A stretch of DNA of 64,000 nucleotides, from contig NZ_ARQE01000005.1 in the NCBI RefSeq assembly GCF_000382705.1, forward strand, positions 248,001 through 312,000. The letters are read 5' to 3'. This stretch comes from Aureimonas ureilytica DSM 18598 = NBRC 106430. Its GTDB lineage: Bacteria; Pseudomonadota; Alphaproteobacteria; Rhizobiales; Rhizobiaceae. The notes beneath the pieces were generated by a model, which worked only from the letters and a program-made list of their open reading frames with translations, was not told the DNA's origin and made no database searches. Numbering within the stretch: position 1 is the stretch's first letter; every line of letters begins with the position of its first letter. Shown here piece by piece: positions 62,470 to 64,000 of the stretch. The position numbers were made by a program, and so were the translations under genes.

Positions 62470-62724
62470 ATGCGCGCCGACCCCGAACTGTCCCAGCTTA
62501 TAGCCGATGTCATCGACGCCGGTCTTCTGGCGCCCGGTTCGCGGGAAATCGAGATCGCCCGGCGCGTGGCGGTCGAGGGCCAGCGACGGCTGACGCCGGA
62601 CGAGCGACAGGTTTGGGAAAGCGCGGTGCTGCCGGTTCTGGCCAAGCCCCTGGAGCTTCAGGTCGCCGCCCGCGCCCTGGAACAGCGGGCGTTCCGACGC
62701 TCGTCGAGACGCGCCCTCGCCTGA
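62470..62724 (+). CDS. Small hypothetical protein, copy 2 of a tandem paralogue pair
   Basis: An 84-residue protein from ATG 62470 (MRADPELSQLIADVIDAG), with GGAG about 7 nt upstream; a GTG at 62452 is less likely. It shares D-P-E-L, P-G-S, E-G, L-T-P-x-E-R and V-L-P-x-L-A-K-P with copy 1. The C-terminus is Arg-rich (R-R-S-S-R-R) and differs from copy 1. The pair probably arose by local duplication. Function unknown. Confidence 0.7.
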   Translation: MRADPELSQLIADVIDAGLLAPGSREIEIARRVAVEGQRRLTPDERQVWESAVLPVLAKPLELQVAARALEQRAFRRSSRRALA

Positions 62725-62765
62725 CACCAAAATTTTCGCGGGCCGGCGTTCCGGCCCGCCGCTCC

Positions 62766-63872
62766 TCAAGGCTGGGATTCTGCGGGCAGACCCAGGGCAA
62801 GCGCGACCTCGGTGGTGAGCGACTGTTCCACCGCTTCGATCCGCGCGAGCGCCTCGCGCAGCACCGCCTCGCCCTTCGAGGTTTCCGAGACATCGCCGAG
62901 TTCGGGACCGAGCGTGCGCAAGGACAGGGCGATCGCCCCGAGTTCCGCGCCGGGCGATGGGGCGGGAGCCGACGCGAGGTCCAAAAGCCCCGATCCCTCG
63001 AGTAGCGCACGGATGCCGCCGAGATCGGCCGCGAGCATGGCCGTCGCATGGCCGCTGCGGCCGAACAGGAAGAGATTGGCCGCCGTCGCGCCGTCGCGCG
63101 CGTCGAGGCCGGGAACGATGCGCTCTTCGCGGATCGTCCGGAGCCCCGAGATGGCGGCGTCGAGGATCGCCTTCAGCGCGTCGGTCTCGCTGCGGAACCT
63201 CGGATCGGACGGGCTCGGCTTGAGAAGACGCTCCGAAATCCCGTGCGGATCGCGCCATTGTTCGGCCACCGCGTCGGAAATCTGCCCGAGATTGTCGACG
63301 ATCGTCGCGCCGTAGCGGCAGCGGAACGCGCCGGACCGGTCGGCGAGCATGTCCGAGCCCCGGCCGAACAGGACATATTCCAGCGCCGTCAGGCCTTGAA
63401 CGGCGGCGCTCTTGCGCGGCAGGAGATCGCTCGTCGTCGCGTCCACGTCGCGCCGGTTGACGATGATCTGCGCCTGGCGCTGCGTCGCCTCGCGCCGGTC
63501 CGGCCAGAACAGGAAACGATCGAAGCGCTCGCCTTCCATGATCGGACCGAAGCGGATGAACTCCACCGCGCCGAACGCCTCGCTGAAACTCGCAAAACCC
63601 TCGCGCGCCTCGCGCAAAGCCTCCGCGCTCGGCTTGGCGCAGAGGGCCGCGAAAGTCTTCGCCTCCGCTTCGCCGGCCTTGTCGAGCTGCTCGTAGCCCG
63701 GCCGGATCACGCCCTCGATCGCCCGCTGCACGACGGCCTCGCGCGAAACGGGGGCCTCGCGCGACACGGGGGCTTGGGCGGAAGGCGGGGCCGCGTGCCC
63801 GACAGAAGCGAAAAGAAGAAGTCCGCTCGTTGCCCAAGCGGCGGCGGCAAGCCCGGTTCGGCGAAGACGCAT
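62766..63872 (-). CDS. Imelysin-family exported protein
   Basis: A 368-residue protein with a signal peptide (residues ~1-27, ending G-H-A-A) and a low-complexity stretch with a repeated A-P-V-S-R-E-A. The helical domain has F-G-P-I, F-W-P-D-R-R (~118), and the second half's G-L-T-A-L-E-Y-V-L-F-G. Imelysin/IrpA-like proteins are periplasmic and linked to iron uptake. The family's G-x-H-x-x-E motif is here G-L-T-A-L-E, so the His is missing. It converges with the small paralogue genes; its upstream neighbour lies outside the window. Confidence 0.88.
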   Translation of the reverse strand: MRLRRTGLAAAAWATSGLLLFASVGHAAPPSAQAPVSREAPVSREAVVQRAIEGVIRPGYEQLDKAGEAEAKTFAALCAKPSAEALREAREGFASFSEAFGAVEFIRFGPIMEGERFDRFLFWPDRREATQRQAQIIVNRRDVDATTSDLLPRKSAAVQGLTALEYVLFGRGSDMLADRSGAFRCRYGATIVDNLGQISDAVAEQWRDPHGISERLLKPSPSDPRFRSETDALKAILDAAISGLRTIREERIVPGLDARDGATAANLFLFGRSGHATAMLAADLGGIRALLEGSGLLDLASAPAPSPGAELGAIALSLRTLGPELGDVSETSKGEAVLREALARIEAVEQSLTTEVALALGLPAESQP

Positions 63873-64000
63873 CGCGAAGCACTCCCGAAATCAAGGCGCG
63901 GCCTGAGGAATCCCAAGGGGGTCGCGAAAGGCCGCAAGGGGTCTGCGGGAGAGCGATAGACCAGCCCCGCCCCCCGCGCCACCCGCGAGGCCCTACGTGG
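63873..64000. other. Right-edge region without a recognised gene
   Basis: The last 128 bp upstream of the imelysin gene show no convincing coding frame. It contains an A-rich patch at 63890-63930 that could hold the imelysin promoter, but no clear promoter motif was identified. Confidence 0.3.

Overview
The window is a GC-rich (roughly two-thirds G+C) chromosomal segment of an alphaproteobacterium of the order Hyphomicrobiales (Rhizobiales). The family-level clues are the FtcR/Rem flagellar regulator, FlaF/FlbT, the MotB-MotC-MotE set, a FliL paralogue resembling MotF, DUF1217 and DUF1127-type proteins, an HWE-family histidine kinase, and a DctABD locus of rhizobial type. A member of Aurantimonadaceae or a related family is my guess, not something the sequence proves. 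No rRNA, tRNA, CRISPR array, transposase or prophage gene was recognised.

Layout. 1-3200: housekeeping genes on the minus strand (der GTPase; a membrane-anchored TPR protein with an A/P-rich tail; a small acidic protein) and a truncated exported protein at the left edge. 3275-41855: an almost complete flagellar gene cluster. Nearly all of it is on the minus strand; only flgF-fliI is on the plus strand. Read in transcription order it runs: motA-fliM-(DUF6468-like)-fliN-fliG-flhB-hypothetical; flgB-flgC-fliE-flgG-flgA-flgI-motE-flgH; fliL-fliP; one giant flagellin gene; fliF-fliH-like-motB-motC-fliK; ftcR; flgE-flgK-flgL-flaF-flbT-flgD-fliQ; flhA-fliR-fliJ-like-flgJ-like-flgN-like-motF-like; DUF1217. 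Strong hairpins followed by T runs on the minus strand separate several of these transcription units. Chemotaxis genes and VisNR are not in the window.

41900-52500: a mixed region. It contains a divergent LysR/DUF1127 pair with a 12-bp inverted-repeat operator, a Uup-type ABC-F ATPase, a DUF808 membrane protein, a D,D-carboxypeptidase, an HWE kinase with a single-domain response regulator, an RhlE-type RNA helicase, a PHA-system protein, a one-TM protein and a PilZ-like protein. 52565-52728 is a 164-bp long imperfect hairpin with 19-bp perfect ends, resembling a palindromic MITE-like element. 52768-56772 is a periplasmic molybdenum hydroxylase operon (tri-heme cytochrome c, [2Fe-2S] subunit, Tat-exported Mo subunit).

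56848-61634 is a dctA / dctBD divergent locus. It has an exact-looking sigma-54 promoter for dctA and two candidate DctD sites 33 bp apart. 61664-63872 holds small unknown proteins, including a tandem pair of paralogues, and an imelysin-family exported protein.

How the parts work together. Genes in the flagellar block encode the export gate, rod, rings, hook, C ring, stator and stator chaperones, filament, and the regulators FtcR, FlaF and FlbT. The features I consider most worth following up are: the single ~1050-residue flagellin with about five repeated insert modules; the hairpin in its mRNA leader that contains the only Shine-Dalgarno-like sequence; a recurrent GCGTTAA motif in flagellar intergenic regions; the 164-bp hairpin element; and a compact three-way-junction structure upstream of the TPR gene.
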